A DNA stretch of 64,000 nt from Barthelona sp. PCE (lineage: Eukaryota > Metamonada: BaSk clade). Below, piece after piece: positions 36,372 through 45,908 of the stretch. Where the stretch lies: the NCBI GenBank assembly GCA_040285745.1, contig JAUFOR010000008.1:1178001-1242000 (forward strand), in the 5' to 3' direction. A model generated the notes under the pieces. That model was not told the DNA's origin. It did no database searches and saw only the letters and a program-made list of their open reading frames with translations. The translations under genes were made by a program, and so were the position numbers. Each line of letters starts with the position of its first letter. Within the stretch, counting starts at the first letter, position 1.

Positions 36372-37793
36372 ATGAGTTTGAAAACCGGGCAAAAGTCACG
36401 CAGCCATGGCTACAAGACAGCATCTCAGACGCAGAATACGCAAAGACATGCATATTATAACAAAACTCTGCCAGCTGCTAATACAATCATTGCCAACCAA
36501 CAAAACCCGCTTCCGTCCGACCCAGGAATGATCTCAAAGAGTCGGACGAAATCGTCATTGGGATTAGAGCGAAAGATTTCACGTTCTCAACATGACCAGT
36601 ACGCTCTTTTTGGGGAAGCAGATAAGAACGGATACTACATACATGCCCCAAGTGAGGTTATCGCAGAGAGATACCGTTGTATTGACGCCATCGGCAGTGG
36701 TACTTTTTCGACTGTCGTTAAGGCTGAAGATCTACGTACAAACACATTTGTTGCGCTCAAGATCATAAGGAGCCCTCTCAAGTATCGAGATGCAGCTAAG
36801 TACGAGATTAGATGTTTGAACAAATTCAATAAGGGGAAAAATCAGAAAATAATTGAACTGCTGGATCACTTTGATTGGAGAGGACATGTAGTAATGGTTT
36901 TCCCATTGTTTAAGGGTGATCTGTTCAAACTAATCACCGAAAAGAGGTTAATTCGTGTCAATCTTGAAGACATTAGAGAGGTTGCGCGTAATATGATTGA
37001 AGCGATTCAGGCATTAAGTTCAGAAGGATACATACACACTGATATCAAGCCGGAGAACATTCTCCTCACGCAGAAGCACTCAAATGGTGGTTCAACGCCA
37101 AATATTGAGAAACAGGAAGAAGATTTTGAGAATGAAGGTGGTCCAGCCAAGTGGATACTTTCAGACTTGGGTTCTGCTGTTCATTCGACGCAAAAGCCGC
37201 CCAGCATCATATGTACCCGTCAGTTCCGCCCGCCGGAAGCTATTTTACAGTTAAAGTATGATTTTAAAGTTGATATATGGTCGCTTGGTTGTGTACTCTT
37301 TGAATTATATACAGGAGACATGATGTTCCCCACGCATTCGAACCACGAGCATCTGGCGATGATTGAGCATTTGATAGGACCGATCCCAACCGCAATGGTG
37401 GAAGAAGCACCAGATGCAATTAGGCAAAAATATTTCAGTGGACGTCCTTTACATCTAATATGGCCACCAACAAACAGAATGGGCCCGAATAAGCAGCCTG
37501 AAATTGATGTTAAAACGCACAGGAGATCACAAAGTAATGACAAATACAAGACCATTGAGAATGTTGTTTCAGTTATGGAACGAGTTAAGAGTATGAAAAC
37601 AATGGAAGAACGTGTTCCAGATCCGGATTTCCGTGATTTCTTGTTCAGAATGCTGGCAATTGATCCTTGCATTAGAAATACACCTGAAAATCTGCTAAAT
37701 CATCCTTTCTTGTCTCCTAAAGAAGAAGTTAGACAAGAAGATGCTGTGAGCACTTCTCCTATGAACGTGGAAACAAAATTAGATGCCAATTAG
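36372..37793 (+). CDS. LAMMER-type (CLK-like) dual-specificity protein kinase
   Basis: CLK/LAMMER kinases phosphorylate SR splicing factors. The 473-aa protein has a ~95-residue basic N-terminal extension, then a kinase core. The glycine loop is GSGTFSTVV (about 108-116) and the catalytic-type lysine is K130 (VALK). HTDIKPEN (catalytic D224) and a metal-binding loop DLG (D265) follow, where most CLKs have DFG. The activation region has RQFRPPEA. The signature that gives the family its name, here EHLAMIEHLIGPIP, lies at about 326-339. The C-lobe ends at HPFLSP. Key catalytic residues look intact. The region after the kinase core is short. The next gene starts 58 bp downstream. Confidence 0.93.
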   Translation: MSLKTGQKSRSHGYKTASQTQNTQRHAYYNKTLPAANTIIANQQNPLPSDPGMISKSRTKSSLGLERKISRSQHDQYALFGEADKNGYYIHAPSEVIAERYRCIDAIGSGTFSTVVKAEDLRTNTFVALKIIRSPLKYRDAAKYEIRCLNKFNKGKNQKIIELLDHFDWRGHVVMVFPLFKGDLFKLITEKRLIRVNLEDIREVARNMIEAIQALSSEGYIHTDIKPENILLTQKHSNGGSTPNIEKQEEDFENEGGPAKWILSDLGSAVHSTQKPPSIICTRQFRPPEAILQLKYDFKVDIWSLGCVLFELYTGDMMFPTHSNHEHLAMIEHLIGPIPTAMVEEAPDAIRQKYFSGRPLHLIWPPTNRMGPNKQPEIDVKTHRRSQSNDKYKTIENVVSVMERVKSMKTMEERVPDPDFRDFLFRMLAIDPCIRNTPENLLNHPFLSPKEEVRQEDAVSTSPMNVETKLDAN

Positions 37794-37851
37794 TAAATAT
37801 CAAGCAATTTTTGTGTTTATTGGCTTTACACTTATTTTATGGGCTTTATTT

Positions 37852-40182
37852 ATGTTTGACATTCATAAACTGGCGTTCAACACCGCCGCTGATATTGACG
37901 CTACTCAAATAATTCCAGACCTCGTCACATTTGTGAAAGAAGTCGTAGAAAACGCAATAGATGCCAATTCTACTCGAATTTCGATAGAATTCACAGACTA
38001 TGGGTTGGGTGGTTTACAAATAGTTGATAATGGAGATGGTATTGAAGAAAATTCTTTTTCCGCTCTTGGAAGACCGTTTCATACGTCAAAGATGACTAAT
38101 GTCGACAACATGCATTCTTTAGGATACAGAGGTGAGGCATTAAGTTCCATCATCCAGGTTTGTGGAGTTGTTGTTACAACAGCAACAAATATGACAGGTA
38201 TGGGACATAAACTCGATTTTTCATCTTTTACTGATACAAAAGAGCCTGTAGTCACACCAATTCCCAGATCTCGTGGAACAACGATGGTATTCACAGATCT
38301 ATGGAAGCGTTATCCTGTGAGACAGAAGCACTTTGCAATTAATCACAAGAAATCATACAGAACAGCCGTAACATATCTTCGGGAGTGCTGTTTGCTGTAC
38401 ACCATCGAGCTTTCTGTTGCCCATACCGTTGATGGTCAAAAGAGAACAGTGTACGAAACGACTGGAGAATCTGTATTGGAAAACATGAAAAGTGTTTATT
38501 CAAGAACAAAGTTCGCTGAAGTAACAGAGGTCAGGGCTGTATGCGAAGACATTGAGATAGATGGTGTGGTTTCTTTGCCGAAAAACAGTGCAGGGGAGAA
38601 GCAACCAAATCATATAAGTATTTCTGTTAATGGGCGTATTGTCAAGCGTAAGCCGTTCTTGCCTCTCATCAAGCAGCTGTACACCCGATATTTCATGAGC
38701 GGTACCGTTTATCCCACTTTTATCATTCGAATCACAATGCCTATCTCTGCTCTCGATCTCACGGTTGATCGAAACAAGAGAAGCGTTGGTTTCAAGGACA
38801 AGGAGCACGTATATTCCGTTCTTGGACGACTTTTTACAGATTTTCTAACGGGATGCAATTCCAATAGATCATTTATGGCTAGCATAGCTGTTGATACTCC
38901 TGAGACTTTCACCACTCATTCACAATCACCTGTAATCCGTGGAACAGAGAAGCAAAAGAAAAGAATTCAAAAACAGGTGGCCGCAGCAGTGGACTTCTTG
39001 CATACACAAGAGGAGTTTGTTGAAAAGCCATCTGTTCAAAAAACGTTGGAAAGCTTCTTGAAACCATTAAAGAAACCTGCTATCAGGAGTCCGATACCCG
39101 CAGATGATGATGAGCTAATTATCAAAAAGCATATACGTTCATCAGACAGTGGACTACCGATTAAGCTTCAGAGAACAGAGACAGTACCGGATGTTATCCC
39201 AGATAAAGGTCATGGAACACCGGTTATGGAGTCATTGACTGAAGTTGTTTTAAAACCTGAAATACAATTAGGAACGTTGGAGCAACATAATGAACAGAAT
39301 GTTGAAGTTGAAGATATTGAGGAAGAGGAAGAAGAAGAAGTAGAAGAAAACAACATAGTTTCTGATATGGAAAGGGCCAATAACGTTGCAGTAACTTCAA
39401 AAAATACAGTTGATACTGATACCGAAAATGTAGCTGAAACTACAACTGTTTTAGCACTTGAATACCCTAGCTATGAATGGCTGTTTGAAGATGTATACGA
39501 AAAGACGCGCAGGGTTCCTCGCAAAAGCAGGCAGACCAGCCACACGCATGTGTTGCAGAGAGAAGATATATCTCGGATGAAAAGCGTTGCTCAATTTAAC
39601 CAGGGGTTCTTTATATGCTCACTTCCAATCACAAACGGGCGTGAGACGGTGGACAGTGCCTGGTATGTTATTGACCAGCATGCAGCACATGAACGTTTAA
39701 ATTTTGAAAAATTTCAAAAAACAAAAATTAGAAGACAGCGATTACTGGCACCAATACTTATAAGTGAAGGGTATGTGGATCTGACGAGAGAGCATAGGAA
39801 ATTGTTAAGCAGCATTGGATTTGAGCAGATTGACACTGAACGTGGAATGATGCTGCTCAGTGTCCCAACAATCTTCCACAAATCTTTGGATGTATCAAAC
39901 TTCTATGAGATCCTAGATGCGCTAAGGAGCGCTACTATAGAAGAAGGAGAGATGTCAATACTGGCAAGCGATGTGGTTTTTAGGACATTGGCTTCAAAAG
40001 CTTGCCGTTCATCAATTATGGTTGGTGAATCTGTTTCCTTTGCGCAATTCAATTCTATTCTGAAGGAAATGGGTGAATATTGCAAATATCCGTGGATGTG
40101 TCCACATGGAAGAAGTACAACAAGTTTCTTATGTTTCGCGTCTGAATTTTCAAAGATCTTTGAGGGATATTCACCTTGCTAG
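37852..40182 (+). CDS. PMS2: DNA mismatch-repair endonuclease PMS2 (MutL homologue)
   Basis: This is a MutL-type ATPase and endonuclease that partners MLH1. The 776-aa protein has an N-terminal GHKL ATPase with ENAIDAN, DNGDGI and LGYRGEAL motifs. A disordered acidic middle contains an EEEEEEV run. The C-terminal endonuclease domain carries the metal-binding motif DQHAAHERLNFE at 608-619 (DQHA-x2-E-x4-E) and downstream ACRSS and CPHGR motifs (C750-R754), the hallmark set of endonuclease-competent PMS2. I chose ATG 37852. An upstream ATG (37783) would overlap the kinase gene and add an uncharged stretch not found in MutL proteins. Confidence 0.93.
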   Translation: MFDIHKLAFNTAADIDATQIIPDLVTFVKEVVENAIDANSTRISIEFTDYGLGGLQIVDNGDGIEENSFSALGRPFHTSKMTNVDNMHSLGYRGEALSSIIQVCGVVVTTATNMTGMGHKLDFSSFTDTKEPVVTPIPRSRGTTMVFTDLWKRYPVRQKHFAINHKKSYRTAVTYLRECCLLYTIELSVAHTVDGQKRTVYETTGESVLENMKSVYSRTKFAEVTEVRAVCEDIEIDGVVSLPKNSAGEKQPNHISISVNGRIVKRKPFLPLIKQLYTRYFMSGTVYPTFIIRITMPISALDLTVDRNKRSVGFKDKEHVYSVLGRLFTDFLTGCNSNRSFMASIAVDTPETFTTHSQSPVIRGTEKQKKRIQKQVAAAVDFLHTQEEFVEKPSVQKTLESFLKPLKKPAIRSPIPADDDELIIKKHIRSSDSGLPIKLQRTETVPDVIPDKGHGTPVMESLTEVVLKPEIQLGTLEQHNEQNVEVEDIEEEEEEEVEENNIVSDMERANNVAVTSKNTVDTDTENVAETTTVLALEYPSYEWLFEDVYEKTRRVPRKSRQTSHTHVLQREDISRMKSVAQFNQGFFICSLPITNGRETVDSAWYVIDQHAAHERLNFEKFQKTKIRRQRLLAPILISEGYVDLTREHRKLLSSIGFEQIDTERGMMLLSVPTIFHKSLDVSNFYEILDALRSATIEEGEMSILASDVVFRTLASKACRSSIMVGESVSFAQFNSILKEMGEYCKYPWMCPHGRSTTSFLCFASEFSKIFEGYSPC

Positions 40183-40381
40183 TGGTTTTCAGATCGATTT
40201 TAATGTAAATATGGTTAGATGGCGATATTATTTTGTAAACAGGTTAAATGAATACCGAACCAAATTGTTACGATACAGAGTTTGAAAATGAGTCATAAAT
40301 GACGTTTGATGAGATGTTAGAAGCTTATATCTGCAAAACAAAGTGAATTAGTTTTTGTTACTCTTTTTTGCTTCCTGAATC

Positions 40382-41371
40382 ATGGAACCTGCCCCTTTCA
40401 TCATAGTTTGGGTTATTACGCTATTCTTGATATCTGTATTCAAGAAATCAGCAAGAATTATCACACACACTCATGTTTGTATCGTTGAACGACTTGGACG
40501 TTATAATAGAACGCTATTACCGGGTTTACACTTCATCGTTCCTTGGGTGGAGGAAACTCGTAAGGTCAACTGGAGATTTATTGAAGTTTCTCCTCGTTCT
40601 AACGAAGTTCATGTTAAGAAGATGACAACGGACAAGATTGACCTCAGAGAGTGTGTTCTCGACATGGCTCATCAGCAAATTATCACAAAGGATAACGTTC
40701 AATTAGAACTTGATAGCATTCTTTATTTCCGTATTTTAGATCCTCAAGCATGTGTTCTTCGTGTTCAAAATCTGCCTGACTCTCTTGAACTTCTTGTTAA
40801 ATCAACATTAAGAAACATTATGTCTTCATTAACTTTGGATGATACTTTTGCTTCTCGTGAAAAGATTTCAACTGAACTCAGAGAGAAATGTACTCGTGAT
40901 TGCCAACGTTGGGGTTGCCAGATTGAACGTGTGGAACTCCAAAACATCATCCTTAATATCAAGGTTTCTCAAGCAATGGAATCTCAAATCAAGGAATCAA
41001 ATGAGCGTAAATCCACCATCCTCGAGGCCGCTGGTACCAAAGAATCACGCATTATTCGTTCTCTTGGTATTTCGGCCAAGAAGATTCTCGATGCTGATTG
41101 TCAACGTGCTTCAGCCATTAACCGTGCACAGGGTGAAGCAGAGGCCAAGCTTGCCATTGCCACAGCCAACGCCACGTCGATCAACAGATTGCGTGACATT
41201 TTAGACGAGGTTGGATCAACAATTTTAACTGCCCCTGATTATTTGATGAGTTTGCAGTATATTGGCGCCCTCAAGCGTCTTTCGGGAGCCGGTAAAACCA
41301 AATTGGTTCTTATTCCTTCAGATTCTAATGATTTTGTTCAAGAAGTAATGAAGCATAATCCCTTGAAGTAA
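40382..41371 (+). CDS. SPFH/band 7 stomatin-family protein, SLP2-like
   Basis: This 329-aa membrane-associated scaffold has an N-terminal hydrophobic hairpin-like segment (residues 5-21) and then the SPFH domain. The domain contains the stomatin features VERLGRYNRTLLPGLHFIVPW, an EVSPRSN segment, QLELDSILYFRILDPQ and TLRNIMSSLTLDD. An alanine/glutamate-rich coiled coil follows (IKESNERKSTILEAAGTKES, AQGEAEAKLAIATANA). The C-terminal LVLIPSDSNDF-type segment corresponds to the STOML2 tail. These proteins form oligomers that organise membrane microdomains. No mitochondrial presequence is evident, so the membrane is unknown. It converges closely with the NOP4-like gene (20 bp between stops). Confidence 0.9.
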   Translation: MEPAPFIIVWVITLFLISVFKKSARIITHTHVCIVERLGRYNRTLLPGLHFIVPWVEETRKVNWRFIEVSPRSNEVHVKKMTTDKIDLRECVLDMAHQQIITKDNVQLELDSILYFRILDPQACVLRVQNLPDSLELLVKSTLRNIMSSLTLDDTFASREKISTELREKCTRDCQRWGCQIERVELQNIILNIKVSQAMESQIKESNERKSTILEAAGTKESRIIRSLGISAKKILDADCQRASAINRAQGEAEAKLAIATANATSINRLRDILDEVGSTILTAPDYLMSLQYIGALKRLSGAGKTKLVLIPSDSNDFVQEVMKHNPLK

Positions 41372-41391
41372 TTAAATAATGTAAATACGAT

Positions 41392-43575
41392 TTATTCTGA
41401 TTCTGTCTTTTGCAACTTTGTTGGTGGTTGTCCTTTAATCTCCTCACCAGCCTTACGTTTACGATCAATCTCTGCGAAATAAACTTCCAGCCTTCCTTGA
41501 TATTCCTCTTCAGCCTTTGCTTTAGCCTCTTCTTCTGGCATACCCTTAACCATGAGCTTTGCTGCCTTCTGACGACGCTTATCCCTAAACTTCTTAATTT
41601 TTCGTGAAACAACTTTAGCTTCTTGAATATCCTTTGCACTCTTTCCAAATGCCTGAGTACGTTTCAATTTCCTCAACTTCTGCACGTTTTCTAACGCAAA
41701 CTCAACCACCATACGTCGACCATTCAACAACGTGGGATTATTGTTCATATACCTAAGACATGCTAAAGCTAATGTGTGATTTTTGAATTCAACGAAACCG
41801 AATCCTTTGGAACGGAACACGCCCTGCTTGTTGAGCCTGTCCTTATCACGAACAATCTTTACCTGATGGAAATGGGGTGTTTCACTTATCTTCTTGAGTT
41901 TATCATTTGCTTCAAAATCTAGAAGAGCCAGGCCTTCCTTGCAACTTGTACGAGCCATTTTCTCAAGCTCTGCCTCGTCCAATGCCATTGGAAGATTACG
42001 AACAGAGAGACGCGTCCTTGAAACAAACCAGTTGGCGTCTGCAAGCTTTGCCTTCCGGTCATGATGTGAAGACATACGCAGGCGGATGTCCTGCTCACTC
42101 ATACCCTGGCGTTGTGCTTCCTCAACACCAATATGTCCTTCTAAAGCAAGATATAAATTCCTCTTATCCTTCTTGCGTTCTTCGTCTCGTACTTTCTTAG
42201 CATCAGCAACGTCATTACGTGTCATTGCATAATGGATCTGTACCTCTCTACCATCAATCTCAACGGTCTTGGCTTCAACAGCACGCTTAGCACCACTTTC
42301 CTTACGGAAGGTGGCAAAACCATTGCGTAAACCATGGTCAACCTTGTTAATCAACTTAGGAAGCTTGACTCGACCGAAAGCAGCCTTCAGTGCATCCATA
42401 ACATCCTTCTCGGTTGTTGTCTCGGATATTCCAACTAAAAACACCTTCTTCTTGTGGAAGATGTCCGACTCTACCCACTTACGACGCTCTTCACCGTCAT
42501 TCTCCTTGGGTTCTTCCTCTTCCTTTGGCTTCTCCTCTTCATTTGGTTCCTCCTCTTCAAAATCTTCATCATCACTCGGGTGGTATTCATGGTCTTCCTC
42601 TTCAGACTCTTCTTCCTCTTCGGATTCGTAGCCCTCTTCTTCCTTCAGCTTCTCCTGGTACTCCTCGTAGTCCTCTCTATCCATGCACATGTCAACATGA
42701 ATTGTTCGGTTACCGAGACGCTTATTGTTGAGCAACTTTAGCGCCCGCTCAGCATCACTTGGCACATAATATGAACAGAAACCATAACCAGTGAGCATTT
42801 TGTACTCAGAAACCTCTCCTGCGCGTCTCACAAAGCTTTTAAGGGTCTTGATGTTGAGGTTGTTAGGAAGGTTACGGAGGATCAACCTACAAAGCTTGGA
42901 GTATGATCTTTGCTCTAAAACACACGACATCACGGTGTTTCCGAGCATGACAGTTTTGTGCAGAGCATTGGCAACTGTAAAAGATTTCTTCTTGTATGAT
43001 AATATCGCCTGCTTACATCTTCCAATGTCGAACTCAACTTTCTCGATTGTGATCTCACCAGGAGCCTCGACGCCCTTGGTGCCAATAGCTTGTTCGATTT
43101 CAGCACGAATTGCATCATCTTTAGCCTTTAAAGGAAGTGGCCAAACTACGACATCCCAATTTTTGGGCATGTTCAGCTCCTCAGGATCCTTCTTCTGGGG
43201 TTCCTCTGGTGCCTCTGGTTCGGATTCGTCCTCATCGTCGTGTTGTTTGTGCTTTTGTTGACGTAAAAAATCCATGTGATCTAATCTTCGCTGCTTTTTC
43301 TTCTTGCCCAACTTGTGGAACATACCGGCACGATCAATTCGAATCTCACGTCCGTTAATCGTCTTTCCAGTGAGTTTAACAGCACTAATAGCATCAGTCT
43401 CATCACTGAATTCGATAAAACCGTAACCCCTTGAATGACCAACGTTGTTCTTGATAATGAACGCTCTTTTGACCGGCCCAACCTCTGAAAAGAATTGTTC
43501 AAGATCTTCATTTGTTGTTTCGTATGATAAGTTATTCACAATAATTTTGAACTTGTCAGTGTTAATTGAAGGCAT
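41392..43575 (-). CDS. NOP4: NOP4/RBM28-type nucleolar multi-RRM RNA-binding protein
   Basis: This 727-aa protein has several RNA-recognition motifs. RRM1 lies near residues 9-85 (KIIVNNLSYETTNEDLEQFF ... GYGFIEF). RRM2 is more degenerate, near 120-300, and RRM3 lies around 355-430. The last lies around 510-610 (RLSVRNLPMALDEAELEK ... GFGFVEFKN). A long acidic Glu/Asp spacer sits in the middle, and a basic C-terminal region ends the protein. The motif sequence YLALEGHIG ... FVSRTRLSVRNLP is characteristic of RBM28/NOP4, which is needed for 60S maturation. The first in-frame ATG with a credible N-terminus is 43575. Only a GTG-led stretch lies upstream. Confidence 0.92.
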   Translation of the reverse strand: MPSINTDKFKIIVNNLSYETTNEDLEQFFSEVGPVKRAFIIKNNVGHSRGYGFIEFSDETDAISAVKLTGKTINGREIRIDRAGMFHKLGKKKKQRRLDHMDFLRQQKHKQHDDEDESEPEAPEEPQKKDPEELNMPKNWDVVVWPLPLKAKDDAIRAEIEQAIGTKGVEAPGEITIEKVEFDIGRCKQAILSYKKKSFTVANALHKTVMLGNTVMSCVLEQRSYSKLCRLILRNLPNNLNIKTLKSFVRRAGEVSEYKMLTGYGFCSYYVPSDAERALKLLNNKRLGNRTIHVDMCMDREDYEEYQEKLKEEEGYESEEEEESEEEDHEYHPSDDEDFEEEEPNEEEKPKEEEEPKENDGEERRKWVESDIFHKKKVFLVGISETTTEKDVMDALKAAFGRVKLPKLINKVDHGLRNGFATFRKESGAKRAVEAKTVEIDGREVQIHYAMTRNDVADAKKVRDEERKKDKRNLYLALEGHIGVEEAQRQGMSEQDIRLRMSSHHDRKAKLADANWFVSRTRLSVRNLPMALDEAELEKMARTSCKEGLALLDFEANDKLKKISETPHFHQVKIVRDKDRLNKQGVFRSKGFGFVEFKNHTLALACLRYMNNNPTLLNGRRMVVEFALENVQKLRKLKRTQAFGKSAKDIQEAKVVSRKIKKFRDKRRQKAAKLMVKGMPEEEAKAKAEEEYQGRLEVYFAEIDRKRKAGEEIKGQPPTKLQKTESE

Positions 43576-43922
43576 ATTGCGACTAAAAAATGGTGATAAG
43601 TAAATAAATAAGGTGAAAGAAACGGTGAGAAATGTAGATCTCACTATTGCTCATTACCAAAACACTTTATTTGTTGCTTGTGTGATTTAGATCCATATAT
43701 ATATACCGTTTTATATGAACAAAATACCATGTATGTGTTAGAAAATGATCCTGCACTACAAAATTCCTCAAACCCTTTGAAACTTAGCTTAAAGTCGGTT
43801 TACAAAAAGTATTGATCATGATTTGGTTCAATTTTGAAAAATCCAATCAAAAAAAAACTGGCTAAATGGAAAACTCTTTTGTTCTTCAACCATATCTAAC
43901 AGAACTTAACAATCCAAGGGAA
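43576..43922. other. Intergenic gap between two minus-strand genes
   Basis: This 347-bp AT-rich stretch holds the 3' flank of the NOP4 upstream region and the 3' side of the MSAP copy B gene. No tRNA or small conserved ORF was recognised, and only short chance ORFs were found. Confidence 0.55.
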
Positions 43923-45176
43923 TCAACGCGTCACACTAATTTTTTTCTTCTTTGTTGTGTTTAGCTGTTGATATTGAGCAGAAAATTCCTTATATGAATC
44001 CATACACTTCTTAATATTATGCACAATACATACTAGCAACGAACAAATTACAACAAAAACTATTATGTATATTAAACCCTTCCAAAACTGCGTAATATTT
44101 TGACCGAAGTAATACTTTAAGTTACTAAGCGTATATCCGTCGCCAAACATTTTGGAAAAAATATATCCAAAGGACTTTGAATAATAATATATCATAACTA
44201 CAAATGATTGAAACTGCCAGATAATACTCTGTACGAAACCTACTCTATAAGTTGCTTCTGAATCAATGCTATTGTAAACATCTTCATCTTTTAACAAGAA
44301 GTAACATAAATAGAAAATTTGAAAAATCCAAGACAAACTGAGAAGCCAAGCAGATACCACCTCGCTGCCATATGCACCAGTTGTATACAGTGTAAAACAA
44401 ACTATGAAAGAAATTGTATTGGCTATGTAATATAATCCTGAAAAAATAAAAAACCAAAAATTTCCACTGGCTGCAGAAGTATTCACAGCTGCCATAAACG
44501 AATAGAAAATATTGAGAACCACAACACCATGCACCATACCATAAAATACAGCAATTGATGGTAGCATACTGAGACCAACGACGCAAAAATAAACTTGACC
44601 AATTCCCAATGCGCTTAACGAATATTTCCATGTGTATTTGGAATAAATGTTATAGTTGTAAACACCCTGCTCATAGAAATCATAATCTCGGTTAGGGAAC
44701 ATATCCATCCATGAGAAAGCAGTGTTTGAAATCCAAATCCAAAGATAATTGAACCAATAATAGATGTAGACAAGCTCAATTATAAAGAAAATAATACGAA
44801 GTACGTTAAAAGACTCAAGTTCATCTGACCAAGGTGAAAAATAATCGCTTGCATGACGCCAAATAACTATTAAACTAATCATAAAAGTCCAGAACCTGAA
44901 CCATTTCCACTCAGGCCCTTCAAGGAATATGGTACCAATCTGACAAATTGCAATAAAGAAGTTAATGAGATAACTCCAAAAATACTCGAAATCATGACTA
45001 CCTGAGCATAAAACCTGCTTCAGAAACGAAAAGAAAATAAATATTGGGCTTACATGGACCTGTCCATCATCGTAATCGTTAAAATCGTACATTTCAGAAT
45101 TCATTGGCACAACAGGAGCTCCTACTGGTGCAGATGGTGCTTGAAAAATCACGTTTGGTGCATTCGGTGCAGACAT
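43923..45176 (-). CDS. Polytopic membrane protein, MSAP family copy B
   Basis: This 417-aa protein is the second member of the same family as the protein at 2483-3709. It begins MSAPNAP, carries VHVSP with FFSF-x-KQVLCSG at about residues 40-60, and has about nine or ten hydrophobic helices with an unusually high tyrosine/phenylalanine content. The tail is KKC...F...NTTKKKK. Overall identity to copy A is low outside these signatures. The start ATG is 45176; an 11-codon open stretch upstream starts with TTG. The family function is unknown. Confidence 0.85.
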   Translation of the reverse strand: MSAPNAPNVIFQAPSAPVGAPVVPMNSEMYDFNDYDDGQVHVSPIFIFFSFLKQVLCSGSHDFEYFWSYLINFFIAICQIGTIFLEGPEWKWFRFWTFMISLIVIWRHASDYFSPWSDELESFNVLRIIFFIIELVYIYYWFNYLWIWISNTAFSWMDMFPNRDYDFYEQGVYNYNIYSKYTWKYSLSALGIGQVYFCVVGLSMLPSIAVFYGMVHGVVVLNIFYSFMAAVNTSAASGNFWFFIFSGLYYIANTISFIVCFTLYTTGAYGSEVVSAWLLSLSWIFQIFYLCYFLLKDEDVYNSIDSEATYRVGFVQSIIWQFQSFVVMIYYYSKSFGYIFSKMFGDGYTLSNLKYYFGQNITQFWKGLIYIIVFVVICSLLVCIVHNIKKCMDSYKEFSAQYQQLNTTKKKKISVTR

Positions 45177-45908
45177 ATGTGTTGAAAAGAAAAGAAAAAA
45201 GAAATACAAAGAGCTACCGAAAAAGAAATTCGTTTTAGAAACATTTTTTATTTTTAAGTATTCACTCGTGACATTTTAGATCACAGCTTCCCCAATAAAG
45301 ACTACAATATCACTATTCTACACATCTATGTTTGTATTAATCCCCAAAATCAATCCCTGGCTTAAAAACATTAATAAACTTGAAATCAGTGATATGAACA
45401 AATCCAAAAAGATAATCTTATCGAAAAAAGGCCCTTTTGATCCAACAAAATCTCGTTTTTCCATGGTCAAAATCCAGAGAAACTGCAAAAAAGACTGAAA
45501 CAATCGAAATTTCATATTCATATCTCATCACATTACTCTACCCCCTCATATTGAAGCCTAAAAGCATTCTTACATACGTGTATATAATCTATCTAATATG
45601 TAAATACTAAACAATTGAGCAAAATGACTAAAAGGTCATAACAATATGATTCTACCTTTTCTACACATGATGTTGTGCATACAATAACGTGTTTTCGACG
45701 ATGATACACGCCATATGCGATGTATCTATCTAGTAAATGGCAAAAATGTAATACAAGCCATATACCATCCACAAACAAATTAAAGTACGTGACTGACTGT
45801 TGGGCGTACCAATAAACAAAATTGTGAGGGAAATATTTACTTCCTAGTTTCTCTTGAAGCAAGATAAGCATAATGCCAATAAACGGCTACACGCGCATCT
45901 GAGGCTGC
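45177..45908. other. Long intergenic region between the MSAP copy B gene and eL39
   Basis: This 732-bp AT-rich stretch contains two chance-looking minus-strand ORFs (45318-45521 and 45593-45871, 67 and 92 codons) with no recognisable family. It is probably the 3' flank of eL39 plus the upstream region of the membrane gene. No tRNA, rRNA or repeat was seen. Confidence 0.5.

Noticed and set aside
37783-37851. Upstream ATG of the PMS2 frame overlapping the kinase gene
   Set aside because: The extension is hydrophobic and not found in MutL proteins. The ATG at 37852 gives a normal N-terminus.
45318-45521. 67-codon minus-strand ORF with hydrophobic stretch
   Set aside because: The short, AT-rich, hydrophobic sequence is what random AT-rich DNA yields. 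There is no other evidence of coding.
45593-45871. 92-codon minus-strand ORF just beyond eL39
   Set aside because: It has an ATG and aromatic/cysteine-rich sequence but no recognised family. It is probably chance in the AT-rich 3' flank of eL39. It could be reconsidered if conserved in relatives.
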